Made by a program: the position numbers and the translations under genes. A DNA stretch of 64,000 nucleotides from Cyathus striatus. Lineage: Eukaryota; Basidiomycota; Agaricomycetes; Agaricales; Nidulariaceae. The notes under the pieces are model-generated. The model saw only the letters and a program-made list of their open reading frames with translations. It was not told where the DNA came from and made no database searches. Positions 44,101-55,758 of this stretch are shown here, in pieces; position 1 is the stretch's first letter, and every line of letters begins with the position of its first letter. The stretch covers positions 620,001 through 684,000 of the forward strand of contig JAOVFP010000008.1 of the NCBI GenBank assembly GCA_025738555.1. The letters are read 5' to 3'.

Positions 44101-44970
44101 TGTATTAATATAATGTATACTAGCCTCTCCTTGGTCATAATTTAAGAATATGCCGGAAGTATATTAAAATGAAAGTATATGCATTAAACGGTGGTATTAC
44201 GAGAGTTCAAACACTGCTCAATTGACAATACTAAAGTAAAGATATAGTAGACAGGAAATGAAGTCATGAGACTATGGAAGAGAAAGACTGAGATTTCTCG
44301 TGAGCACCGAATGCTTCATGCCCTTCTGATCCTTCTCGAAAGGAGATGAGAATGTCGAAAAGAAGTTGATTATGACGATGGCGCGGCGCAGGAGCTGGGA
44401 AGAGGCCTAAGGCAAGAACAGCTTGACAAAGTATTGGGTTGGCTGGGTGAGTGGGTTTCGATGCTATGGGGTACCTCACCTCCTGTGTTCTCCTGCTTCA
44501 GCAGTCAAAGGTGCACTCCCCACGTCGACTTACGACACCGACGTCTCCCCCCGTTAGAACGCCCCTCACGACTATCACACCGCTCGTGACTCCGCCGGGA
44601 TCGTGCGCCTGCGCGAGACCCTGAACGGCGAGTACACGGAGGCAACGGATTCAATGATGGCGCACACCGCCGCACACCGTCCCCCCCACCCCACCCCCGC
44701 CACCACCAGAAAACCGCGAGAGGGTACTCGAAAGGGAATATATGGAGTCCGGACGAGGCACGCATGCTGAGTTCAGATGCTTCGTGTATCTGCGGATTTG
44801 TGTCACGGAACAGAAGACCCCTGGGTCGATTGAAGGCGAAGTTGTTTGCCAGGCTTAGATGGCGGAGAGGGGGTGGTAGCTCTTTCAAGTGTGGGTTAAG
44901 CGATTTGGTGCGTTGCTGTTGCTGTTCCCATTTGGAGTGAGAGGGATAGGGAAGAAAGAGGGGTCTAGAT
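44101..44970. other. Spacer with possible exon remnants
   Basis: GC-richer than its surroundings. Minus-strand frames (44505-44888 and 44885-45073) are Arg- and Pro-rich and not recognisable. They may be 3' exons or 3' UTR of the small gene at 44971-45342. Confidence 0.3.
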
Positions 44971-45342
44971 TTAACACCAGGAGAAACTCGAGGAGTTCAA
45001 GTGGGAATTCCAGCCACGATACCTGTAATATGGTATGAGTGACATTGCAACATAGACAGAAAACAACGAACATGATAAGAGCTGATAGTTACTGCCAGTG
45101 CTTATCCCTACTAATGCACAGTACCTGCGGTCTTTCCTCCTCCTTGGCAGTGGCCTTTCCCTAAGCGACTTCTTTTTCTCTGTGTCTGAGTCGATGTCTA
45201 GTTCAGGGACGAGAAAGTCGTTCATTGTCGACAAGAGTGGGGCTGGGGGAGGCGTGTACGGAGGGCGAGCAGGGGGTTGTTTGCCAATGTGTCGGTTCAG
45301 CATGCTGGCATTGGCAAGGAGGCTATTGCCAAACATTGCCAT
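44971..45342 (-). CDS. Small hypothetical protein with possible intron
   Basis: The frame from 45342 gives MAMFGNSLLANASMLNRHIG, a Pro-rich stretch PARPPYTPPPAP, an acidic VPELDIDSDTEKKK and a basic RERPLPRRRKDRR. After that a GTACTG...TTACAG intron of about 108 bp can be removed in phase, leaving about 87 residues; unspliced it is 123 residues. CpG content is normal and the frame is open. The protein is low in complexity and matches no family I know, so it may be a gene fragment between two satellite blocks. Confidence 0.3.
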   Translation of the reverse strand: MAMFGNSLLANASMLNRHIGKQPPARPPYTPPPAPLLSTMNDFLVPELDIDSDTEKKKSLRERPLPRRRKDRRYCALVGISTGSNYQLLSCSLFSVYVAMSLIPYYRYRGWNSHLNSSSFSWC

Positions 45343-45439
45343 TGAAAGCGTACATAAATCAATTCATCACACGTGTGCCTTTGTTGATATCCCATATTCA
45401 TTTCACGTGATTAGACAGTTGACAGTGCCGACTTGTGCT

Positions 45440-46420
45440 TGAACTTCGTTCTATGGCGGTCAAAGTGCACTTTTTAATAAACGCAGTGTAAGCTAAGTTC
45501 GAACCTTGGTTCATTTACACAAATACGCAGGGCATAGGAAGGTTATAATTCTCAACCTGATTTTTTTAAGTGAATCATGTACGTTTGAATACCGATATGA
45601 ACTCTACAATTACAGATGGCCATACAAAAACGACAAGCCAGCATAGCGCAAGTTGAGTGCGTCCATCGTTCTATACTTCATGCGACGTGTAGCACTACTA
45701 GCACAAGTTAAACCATGGTTCATTAAATAACGGATACGCAGGAGAATAAATTTTGTTATGTGATTCACGTACTTTGAATGTCAAACATTTAGATATGGAT
45801 ATACATAATACTGGAACAAGCCTGCGTAGCACAACAGTATGCCCCATGGTTCCATACTTCACACGCCACATAACTGAGTGCTGAACTCAATGGAACCGTG
45901 GTTCGTTCAATCACGGATACGTGGGACATGTCTTATATTCGTTATCTCACTTAATTTTTTATTTTGAATGCTGATACGAACTCTACAAGTACATATGTTT
46001 ATTCCAACACTTACTGAACTGGAGATATACATTGCAATTTTTTAATTTGAATCACTTACTTAGGGTTATACGAACTCTACATCTACATATGACTATACAA
46101 ATACCTCAAGCTCGCGTAGTGCATCAGTGCGCCCATTGTTCTATACTTTACTCTGCACATACTACCATGAGCTGAAGTTCTAACCTTGGTTCATTCACAC
46201 GAATACGCAGGGCGTAGAATTCAAGAAGATCAATCGTTTAAACAGTTTTTTTTACGTGAATCACGTACTTTTAATGTTATTACGAACTGTACATTTATAT
46301 ACGACCATATACAAACAAGCCTGCGTAGCGTACTAGTGCGCCCATTGTTCTTCACGCCACACATACAATAGTACTTGAAACTAAAGTTCGAACTCAACCA
46401 CGAATACGCAGGGTATTATA
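45440..46420. repeat. Degenerate satellite-like units, part 2
   Basis: The landmark GAATACGCAGGG (or GGATACGCAGG) recurs at about 45527, 45737, 45918, 46203 and 46402, a spacing of 181-285 bp. Between the landmarks lie TGAATCACGTACTTTTGAATG, CGAACTCTACA, ACAAGCCTGCGTAGCGCA and GCGCCCATTGTTCTATACTT. Same unit family as 42957-44100. Confidence 0.65.
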
Positions 46421-46947
46421 TTCCCTTAATCACCAGTTATCATTTTCACGAAACACTTCTTATTACTTTCCCTACTCCTACAAACCAAAGATCTATTCAA
46501 TTCGTAAGCGATAAGCCGACCCACACTGACACAAAGGGGCGGAACAAAGATACGCCAGGACCCCTCTCGCCCCGAAATCACCTTCTCTTCTTGCAATTGC
46601 TTCGCTTCGACCGCCATTTCCGACGGCCGAAAAAAGATTGGTATGAACTATGGCACGCCCATCAGACATACCCGGCAACGTGCTATTTTAATGTGGAGTT
46701 GTGGAAAGCTCTTGAATTGTAAAGAAGGGTGTTGTACGTATTACCTTTGCACAGAGGGGGTGTGAACGAAGCGTGTGTTCATACATGACGTGCGCAGTGA
46801 GCTAGAAAGATTCGATGGACATCTATTTACCCATCGCAGAGGCCAACAGCGGGGTAAATATGTATCGTATCAAAGCGTCGGCCCCACAACCGGCCTATAA
46901 GGCGCCTTTATAACCGGCGCCGTGGCGCAGCATCAATTGATCAGAAT
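46421..46947. other. No gene recognised
   Basis: A plus-strand frame to 46722 ends in RRPKKDWYELWHAHQTYP and matches nothing known to me. The flank of the hAT element follows. Confidence 0.3.
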
Positions 46948-49900
46948 CAGCGTTGTCAAGGTCAGTCAATGGAGGTCCGAAAGGTCTGATTAGTCATCAG
47001 CCATCTGACGTATTGACCGGTCCGTCAAACCTATTGACGGGGTCACAACGGGTCAATGATCAAATTTTTCTCACCCCCTTCCGCAACCCATGTTAGAACA
47101 ACCGACGTTCGATCCTTCCCCTTTACCAGTCTCTTCCCACTGCCTCCCCTGCTTTTAATCATTATACAGTTAGAATCACAGGTTTTCATGGCTGTAACCA
47201 TGTCGGGATTCTCAAATGTCCGACTCTAAATAGTACGGCTCTCGAAATATCCGTGCTTTTATCAAGTTTTTATATCGCTTTTTTGTAACTAAATTGATAC
47301 AGTACTATTAAATTAATGTCTCCCTGTACTAGTGCAGTACGTATAATGATTTTTCCCATTTTCCTTCAATATGCTGTGTAATGTTAAGGATATAACACCG
47401 GTTAAGTCAGAGGTATGGAAGTATATATACCTGTGTGTACTGACCTTTCCATGTCGTTTTTTAGATACATTTGGTTTGTGGAACATCGTTAAGGTGAATT
47501 TAACTGTCGCTATGATTTTTTTCATGAATAATAAACATGTGAACTTTAGCGTGACACTGTAACGATGCCGCCGAAGTCTCCAATTTGGCAGTTATTCACT
47601 CAAGATGGAACACTCTACCGTACTGATAAATCTCACAAATCGTCATGGTGCTCATCTTGCCCTCGAAAGACTGTTGAAGATTTACGGAATAAAGCTATCC
47701 TTGCTGTAGCTCATGGCGCAGCTCCTTCATCTCACAGTAGAACAACAGAGGAATGGGAACAACTTGGTAAGTTAGAAGTTACTTTTACTCGTGCATATAA
47801 GTGAATATAATTGATGTCAATTTTAGGTAGAGAAACATTGGAACCAATTTGCGGCAAAATTACATCCTTACAGGGACACATTAAAATATGCAAAAATATT
47901 GATCCTGCTGCACGCGATACAGTTTTGCGAGAGCAGCAGGAATCTCGTCGATTACATGCAGCCACAAAGGAAAATAGAGGTCTCAGTGTAACTATACCCA
48001 AATCACTCCAAGTGTCTCGGTTGTCTACTCCAAGTATCTCGAGCCAGAACCTATCCCCCCTTCCCAATTGCAATAACTCACTCTTGCTCAGTCCTCTCTC
48101 CACTCCAAACTTACCTCAGCTACCTCTCGTCACTCCAAGCGACTCTATGCTCTTGCATGTTCTGGATCAAAATCACTTGTCAAAGCGGCCATGTTACTCA
48201 CACATTACATCTGCTTATGACAACTCCATGGAGGTATTTTCCAGACCGCCTGATGTTCAAGAAGAGTTTGCAGAGGATGTTTGTAAGCTACTTGTGACAC
48301 TGGGGATTCCATTTAATATCGTTTCACATCCTGAATATAAGCTTTTCTCGCAGAAATGGATGCCTGGTTTGGTGACTCCAGATCGGCGTACTCTTGCAGG
48401 AAGTATTTTAAATAAAGAAGCTGATAAAGTTATTTTGAGAACTCGGCAGATAACAGAGAACAAGATGGCAACGTATCAGTGTGATGGGTGGAAAAATGTT
48501 GCAAAGACATCCGTTATCACTTCGATGATGACTGTAGACTCACTGGTATGTAATTTAAAATTTGTCATTATTATTTCAGCTTGCATTTCATTCAATAGCC
48601 TTATTTACTTCGCACACATGACATGACTGGGAAACCTAAGACTGGCGATGAATTATTCAGTTTGGTGAAGGACGATATCACTTACATGCGGCTACATATT
48701 CCCATATTGCTACATTTGTCTGCTGGGCTCATCAAAGCGGCTTACTTACTGGGAATTATCTCGCCATCAAATCCCCATTTATGACATCTGCTTCGAGGGC
48801 AATTGAAGTTATAAAGTGGTTCAATAACCATCAGCGTGCCCTCGATCTTCTCCGTTCACAACAACTATGTACAACTGGTCGCATACTTGCCCTTATTCTC
48901 CCTGTTGTCACGCGATGGACAGGATATTATTGTGCATTGAAGAGACTTCATTCACAATCATCCTCAATCATGGGATGTGTTGCAGCGAATAAACAGCAAC
49001 TCCTTGTTGCAGCAGGAGCAACATCAGATCTCAAAGCAAAGGCACTCGAAGTAATTATGGTTTGTTGCGATGACCAATTCTGGAGTGACCTTGCAAAGTA
49101 TGTACATTTCCTCCCTTTCATATATGTATTAGTAACTAATTCATATACTTACATTTAGAATTGTTTCTCATCTCGAGCCACTAGCAATTTCAGCAAATAT
49201 ACTGCAAGACCCAGCGTGCCGCTTAGATCATGTACTGCTCACACTTGCAAAAAATTTCTGTTTTTTCGAGACCCTGCGCAGTACTGATGATACACGTATT
49301 CAGAAAACAATGCATGCGTCACTTGAACGTCGATGGGCCAAGGCTGATCAAGAGCTATTTATTCTCGCAGTATTCTTTAACCCTTATATCCGGGCTCGCT
49401 ACTTCAACCCCGAGAACTTCACAGTTTGATTTATTTCATATGGTTCGCCGTGTCTATGAATGGCTATTTCGTCAATCAATACACTCAGATTTCAACTTCA
49501 CAAAAGCATTTGAAGATTACTACTCAGGGCTTGGTCAGTTCTCATCAGATTCGATGTACCTTTCTGGATTTGAGGCGGAGTATCATGCAGGTGTAAGTAC
49601 TATCATTATCATTATTATTATTGCAGACGTACCTCTACTATTAGGGCCATGAAATCGACTCCACCGGAATCTGGAAGAAATTGTGTGGTGCTACCTCTGT
49701 GCAAACCGGTAGATCTGGGTTTGTGAAGTTAGCAATCCGGATTTTGACTATGGTTCCAAATTCCGCAGGCACTGAGTGCGTATTCAGCACATTCGGCCTC
49801 ACGCACACAAAGACACGCAATCGAATTAATCCTCAAAAAGTTCATAATGCGACACTTGTGCGCATGAATCGAAGGCGCGCACATATTGATGCAGGGCTTA

Positions 49901-51018
49901 TTCCTCAGCGCAAGAAGCGCAAATTTGGTGAAGACTCAACCATAGCTCTACAATCAGTCTCCAATTCGACATCATACACTGTTCCCTTACCTACTGCGCC
50001 ACTACTCGTTGTATCAAATGAAGAAGATGCATTTTACTCTGATAATGCGGCATCAGCTCCAAATGAAACTCCAGACTTCCAGTCGATGACAGATGAGCTA
50101 ATCAATGCGGCAATTGCTGATACTGAGGCGGACTTAAATGTGGATGATAACGATGAATTGGAGCTACCACAGATTATAGCCCCCCCATTAATGTACCCCC
50201 CAGGAAGTTCTGTCGCACTCTCGCGCACTTGTCCATATCCAGTTCAAGCTCTCACTACAACTGCCACTCAATCTGGTGGATTCGACGCCAGCTCTCGTAT
50301 TCCTGCATATCGAAATATAAAATTGCAAGATTTATTTATATACCCAGAAAATGGCGGCTCGTGCAAGGAGTTGGAGTTTTATTGGTCATATGGAAGGCAA
50401 ATATTGGTAGATGAAGAGAATGACCTAGAAAAGCAGATGCAGTATAATGTTGAAGTATCGTAAATCATAATTCATTTCATGCAAATTGCTGACGACGGCA
50501 TTTCAATTTTACATTGTACATTACTATGTTGTCAAGTCGTCATTCATTATTCAAGTGTTACCTACTTAGTTACATCTGTTGTGCATGTGCAAGCCAGAAG
50601 CGGCACGAACATTCACGCATCAACGAGAATGCCGATATGACCGAGAACGCGAATGCTTTGGAATGTAAATTGTAGAATCATGTAGAACAGTATAGATATA
50701 TTTACTAGTATAAAATTACAACGAAATTCCTGTATGTACATTAAGTTTGAATCCATTCCCCATTTCCTTACTCCTAATTGTGTGATCCTAAGTCACTGTT
50801 ACCTGCGTGCCTCAGTAAGTACTATTTATTTAGATACTATTACAATAACATCTGCTACATACTGTCGTCGATAACTCAACCCTAATCGGATTCCATATGA
50901 CATGACTAATATAATTCGGCCTTTTCCATTGACGGGTCAGTAATTGACCTGTTGACCGTCAATCATTGACTCGGACCCTATTGACGGACGGGGTCTGACC
51001 CCGTCAATGACAACGCTG
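46948..51018 (+). mobile_element. hAT transposon, 4.07 kb, with target duplication
   Basis: The ends CAGCGTTGTCA and TGACAACGCTG are perfect inverted repeats. The flanks carry GATCAGAAT on both sides (46939-46947 and 51019-51027), an 8-bp hAT duplication with one extra matching base. Subterminal regions hold many GTCAATGA, TTGACGG and GGGTCA words in both orientations. The transposase lies at 47565-50463. Confidence 0.93.
47565..50463 (+). pseudogene. hAT transposase, multi-exon, probably inactive
   Basis: Exons by GT-AG sites: 47565-47766, 47827-48545, 48599-49097, 49159-49592 and 49645-50463. The N-terminus has a BED-like finger (WQLF, WCSSC, then HIKIC after the first intron). Next is a DUF659-like region with ITENKMATYQCDGWKNVAKT, then LPYLLRTHDMTGKPKTGDEL and DDITYMR. 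The frame then breaks: IATFVCWAHQSGLLTGNYLA resumes in another phase, as if a segment holding part of the catalytic core were deleted. A second frame break lies near 49428 (FNPEN to SQFDLFHMVRR). The last exon carries the dimerisation region (VPNSAGTECVFSTFGLTHTK, TRNRINPQKVHNATLVRMNR), a KKRK basic patch and an acidic tail. It cuts and pastes hAT elements when intact. Confidence 0.85.
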
Positions 51019-51232
51019 GATCAGAATACAACCCAGGGGCGGAGGTCAGCTGTGCATGTGCCGCGTGCCGTGGGAAGCAGTCAAGATGTTCCGTTCGCCC
51101 TTCTGAATCATGTTCGTTCATTCAGACCCTGTCAATTTTTTTTCACCTCGACCTTGACCTTGACACGCTCTTTCTTTACCTTAAGTGCTTTCTTACTCTC
51201 GTTCACATTTACTGCCTATCTATACTCATACT

Positions 51233-51653
51233 GGATGACTTCCCGTAAGGATCTGGCGCAGTCTGACACCGCCAGATGTTGACGTGCCGAGGTGCCGAGC
51301 AGAATTTCAAATTCTTGAGTACCGTCAGACTGCGCCAGACATGAACATCTGGCGAGCCCCCCCCCTCTGCCAGACTTGCGAAAGCTTTCGAAACGCCTCC
51401 AGATGTCCCCAAAAGGTATGTTTACTCGCCAATGTGACATTTCCACATGGCTCATCTCAACCGATATCTCCATTTTGTCCGCTTCCCTTCCTCTCCCTCC
51501 TGGTCTCGCCTACTCTATCACAGTCTATTGCTCTTCTGAATCCATCTGAAGCCGATGGACAGCTACCTTACGGTCTGGCATCAGCGAAGTGTAAACCGGA
51601 GTTTGAAAATCTGGCGTCGTCAGACTACGTCAGATCCTTACGGGAAGTCATCC
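51233..51653. mobile_element. MITE, 421 bp, 35-bp TIRs, 3-bp target duplication
   Basis: GGATGACTTCCCGTAAGGAT at 51233 and its reverse complement ending at 51653 are part of 35-bp inverted repeats with two mismatches. ACT flanks both sides (51230-51232 and 51654-51656). A 3-bp duplication and GG-starting ends fit PIF/Harbinger. No transposase is present. The interior repeats CTGGCGCAGTCTGAC and CGCCAGATGTT in both orientations near the left end. Confidence 0.75.
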
Positions 51654-51716
51654 ACTCATGTCCATGTCGACGTCTACGGAACACCACCGCCTTGGTTCAC
51701 TACCGTCTCCTCACCC

Positions 51717-52043
51717 ATGCCTATTCCCAGCGGTGTTAGCACGCCCACCGCCTCCTCTCACCCTCCCTATCCCTCCTCCTCCTCCCCTTCCTCCCCCTCA
51801 AAAGACGAACCCAAATTAATCTGCAGCAAATCCCTCTGGTTCGCAGATGGTCTGCGCCCCACCGGTGCAGTTCAAAGTATACGCAGGCATTCTGGCAACG
51901 CGCTCAGCCGTATTCAACGATATGCTGAGTTTCCCCCCTCCGCCTGAGGGGAAGATGTTGTCGATGGATGTGTTTTTATTAGGCTTTTTGGGGACGATCC
52001 GGGGGAGATGAGGTGGTTTTTGAAGGCCATTTTGGATTCGAGG
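51717..52043 (+). pseudogene. BTB/POZ domain gene relic
   Basis: The frame from an ATG at 51717 gives a Ser/Pro-rich lead (PSGVSTPTASSHPPYPSSSS) and KSLWFADG. After a one-base shift it gives VQFKVYAGILATRSAVFNDM and LSFPPPPEG, and after another it gives DVVDGCVFIRLFGDDPGE with FLKAILDSR before a GTGAGT splice donor. This is the usual start of mushroom BTB/POZ proteins (FADG, FKVYRGILA-QS-VF-DMLSFP, FLKAIFDS), which mediate protein-protein contacts. Two frameshifts within 250 bp make it a pseudogene. The downstream exons are not recognisable, and a MITE sits directly upstream. Confidence 0.8.
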
Positions 52044-52911
52044 TGAGTTTGAGTGTTTGTGTGCGTGGCAGAGAGGAGTACCCGCAATGTGTGTGGTGTG
52101 GTATTCACACAGCTGCAGCTGTCCATTCAACGCCCTTATCGTGTTCCCCTGTACATGAGTCTGTCTCCACATCAACGTGATCTCCCTCCTCTCCTCTCCC
52201 CTCTTCCCCTCTCCCTCCTCAGCGTTCCGCATTCGGTGCTTCTCCCACTTCGCACGAGGACTGCTCCAGCCCCCTCTGATAGTGAGCTGTACCGCGGTCC
52301 CGCTACGACTCTGCCTCCACTATCCGGAGTACTCGAGTACCGATCATGCAGGCACCACCGCCGTCCTATTTTCGCCTATCATTCTATCTTTTTGGGTATA
52401 GTGGCCTTGTTTGAATGGGAGCGTCCATGTCCCGCTGGCCTTCTGCCTATTCTCGTCTTTTGCCTGTGTATCTGTCCAATTATGCTTCTCTTTTGGACGG
52501 TGACGCCCCGTCTCCCGAACCCACGTCCTCCAATCTTCGTATCTCCCTTTCTCTCCCTCCCCTCCTCCAAAACCCAATCTAACCCCTTGTTCCAGCTTCT
52601 TCGAACCATCACCAACCCCAATAACCCTCCCAATCATTCGCGCAATCCTACGCCTCTCTCGGGAACATATAAAACGATGACGAGCACACAGGACATATGA
52701 TACATGAATGCATGACATTGACGAGGGAGAGCGGAGAACGGATGCGAGTCTGCGAGTAGCCTAAACCCTGCCTTAGCCGAGACTGAGCATTGATGCGAAG
52801 GGGCAGGCGTGCGGTTCCGGTACACGCTACTCGTCGGATTAATATCCGACTATTTACAGACTTCGGATAAGTAAGCGACTGTGGGTTAATTTATGGTATT
52901 TATTAGATAAC
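52044..52911. other. CT-rich sequence, no gene recognised
   Basis: The long plus-strand frame 52053-52700 is a consequence of CT-rich composition and shows no domain. It may include degraded introns and exons of the BTB relic. Confidence 0.35.
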
Positions 52912-55102
52912 TTACCTTGTGCATACTTGGATGAAAGAACTCAAAAAAATATCTTTTGAAATAACGTATGGACGTACATTTATAGTTTGCAGGTGCTTGA
53001 ACGCTAATAGAAGGTCTGTTAGATTGCGAGAGTTGGCAATGATTCGGTGGGAGACCATTGCAGACCAAGGGATCGCTATCACTTTGTGTATGTTATTGCT
53101 GGTCCGGAGTCAGTGGGTTAGTATCAGATTTTGTTGGGATTATTATTGGTGATACAGCTTCCATACAAATTTAGCTTGTACTGCCATGCTCAAGTGCTCA
53201 AAGACCTTCAAACATGTTCTGCTTACATATACTATAGAAGAATGAACTAAGATTTAACCTGAACTCTGTTAACTGCTCCATTGATGACCACCTGTCAGTA
53301 TATACATTGCTGAGGTTCGTACCATAATTCAGTGCAAGTCCGAATACATATCAAGAAGCTCTGTGAGATCATGTAGTCCATCACTAATCAATCACACTTG
53401 TGAATCAAGAAGATTGGTTGAGCAGTAGTTGTCATTGTTTCTGCAGTGCAGTAGATCATCGTAGGTAAATGCTTTGCATGCAACCCCACCTTAACCGCCA
53501 ATCTATCAAACTAAAATCTTGCGAATAGAGAAGATTACATTAGGTGGGCGATTGTTGACATGTTTTTATGTTTATATAGGGCAGTAGATCGCTGTTGGTA
53601 ATGCTTTGCGACATTAGATTTCTTGCATTTGCAAAATGCTAACTGGTGATCTATTGGAAAGATTTGCAGAATGCAGTGAGCGTGAGGAAACTCGATAGCC
53701 TTTATTTGCACGATATTATTCACATATGTCTAGTAAGCTTCCTGGTGAGAGTAGGAACACATCCTGTATACTATGGTAAACTGGCAGATCTGATTCGATG
53801 AGTGACAGCAGTGAAAAGTTCATCTTCGTTTAGTTGTCATTCTCCTACTTCACGTAAATGGACAACTACCCTACAGGCCAAACTTGCACGAACTACCCGT
53901 CCCATTCTACCAAAAGAATATCATCAGTTATCGTTCGAAGCTTTTATTTGGAAAATAGCCTGAATATTAAGTTATACTTACAGCACAGCAATATCGATGT
54001 AGTCTGGCTATTTTAAGTTATCGTTAGTAATAATTTTGTAAATGTAGGAAATCGTACTACACTCAATGTAAGACCGGTGAGTATGTTTGCTAAGGATACA
54101 ACTGATGATAGCATAATGAATTATGAGATACGCCGCTACACGTGATAAATCTTTACTTACCGAGTAAAAATATGTAATAGATAATTCCTTTTGTGGATGA
54201 ATATTAGAACAACAGGGAGAACAGCATAAACGAAATTTGTACCATCCCTGTACATGACCCTCGTCAGTTGTGACATCCCGCTGCGTCTCACTATTAGATA
54301 TCAATAAAAAGGCGGATCACTGTAGAATGAGTAGTTAAACCTACAAGTATTAACTGCCGGAACGAGCATGAGGATCAATATCACTGTTCAGTTGAGTTAT
54401 ATAAATGTCTGAATTGAAACAAAATTTGAAATGTTTTACCCATGTCATATGCAAATAGAATTGCCCACGCGGAAGAGATCATGAGAGTATTGACTCCGCT
54501 CGACACTAAACAACCTCTTGGAGTAAGATTCTGAATGCTGACTATATACAAATTAAAATTGCGTCAAGTAGCGGTATGAAGGACTCACACTTTGCTGTGA
54601 TCGTAGCTCTTCCTATTATAACGTATCCAGGCGTCCAGCATGCGAGATAAAATATTGGCAGGAAAAATGATGACCATTTACTTTTTCCCCAAACTGCCCA
54701 GACACGAACTGTGAAGATCACTGTAACAGTATTACTCCAGTTCTTATCTATCGAATTGACTCGGAGTCACTACTTTACCTTCTGCGATGCTCATTCCAAT
54801 TATAAAAAACCCTAATACGGAATTAGTGTAATTATGTATATAGTGTATAGACTTACACACGACGGCGCTAGAGAGATTGTGACAGTCATTAGCCGAGAGG
54901 TGTGGATATAACTGTTCTAGTATATTTAGAATTAGAACTTTGGATAAATCGTCGGAAGATACGACCAACTGAAGAGGACTAGAGAAGTGTCGACAAATGG
55001 GAGATACCTCGTCGCTAGATATATTATCTTTATATATGTCCAACGGGCATTCCAGATATATTTAATTTCAAGGTCAAGAGTAATGAAGTACTCATATAGC
55101 TG
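52912..55102 (-). CDS. DUF6533-type multi-pass membrane protein (first exon not found)
   Basis: Minus-strand exons by splice sites: 55102-54970, 54916-54857, 54811-54779, 54720-54591, 54537-54440, 54383-54345, 54290-54161 and 53098-52912 (stop TAA at 52912-52914). In order they encode LYEYFITLDLEIKYIWNARW, YLATRYLPFVDTSLVLF, QLYPHLSANDCHNLSSAVV, WFFIIGMSIAE, VIFTVRVWAVWGKSKWSSFF, FYLACWTPGYVIIGRA, the V-S-S-G-V-N-T-L-M-I-S-S-A-W segment, VILILMLVPAV, MYRDGTNFVYAVLPVVL and NNIHKVIAIPWSAMVSHRII. YDYFLT-DLE--YIW, TRYLPFVDT, R-WA-WG and YRDG are hallmarks of the DUF6533 seven-helix-like proteins of mushrooms, whose function is unknown. All introns are 30-60 bp except the last (about 1.06 kb), which may hold an insertion. 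The true start is not seen, so an N-terminal defect is possible. Confidence 0.75.
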
Positions 55103-55199
55103 CTATCCGTCAGTAGCAAACAATAATGTATTAGATGCAGCTCACAAGGAAAGAAAGACTGGAAACTGTTAATCAATCTTAGCAGTTGAATTTATGCTA

Positions 55200-55640
55200 G
55201 GTAGTAAGCTTGCCTTGCATATACTTGAAAGATGGAATTCAGATAAAGCTTTTTGATATAACAAATGGACGCACATTGACGATTTGCAGGTGCTTTAAAA
55301 CTAGGATAAGATCTGTTGGGCTAGGGGAGTTGTCCATGATTTTGTTGAAGGTTAAATAGTCACTATCACCTTATATATGTTATTGCGCGCCCGGAGTCAG
55401 TGGATTGGTATCAACTTTTGTTGGGGTGATACAGCTTCGATGCAAATTTAGCATGTACTGTGCTCAAGTGTCCGAAGGCCTTCAAAAAATGTTCTGCTTG
55501 TATATATATAAGAATGAACTTGTAATGTATATAAAGGAATTGTAACGAGATTAGACCTGGACATGGTAAGCATGAATTCTGTTGACTACTCCATTGTCGA
55601 CCACCTGTCAATTATACACTGCTAAGATTCGTATCATAAT
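55200..55640 (-). pseudogene. Duplicated last exon of the DUF6533 gene
   Basis: Aligns with 52900-53340. The minus frame gives SPTDLILVLKHLQIVNVRPF and VISKSFI followed by a stop, matching NLTDLLLAFKHLQTINVRPY and VISKDIF of the full gene. It includes the same flanking intron DNA (GGTGATACAGCTTC and onward). It is a tandem partial duplication upstream of the full gene, diverged and truncated. Confidence 0.75.
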
Positions 55641-55758
55641 CATATGAGGGCTGTTCAGCTATCAGCCAATCCGCACCATGCCTGCTCTATAGCACCGGAG
55701 TCTTGTGAGTCCATCTATCAAGAAGCTTGCTCGTGCGCGATTAATGCTGTTGCACGGA

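Noticed and set aside
46375..46722. 115-codon frame before the hAT element
   Set aside because: Its first third is satellite unit sequence, and the rest matches nothing known to me.
52053..52700. 215-codon plus-strand frame
   Set aside because: CT-rich composition gives long open frames here on both strands; no domain found, and it overlaps the likely intron and 3' part of the BTB relic.
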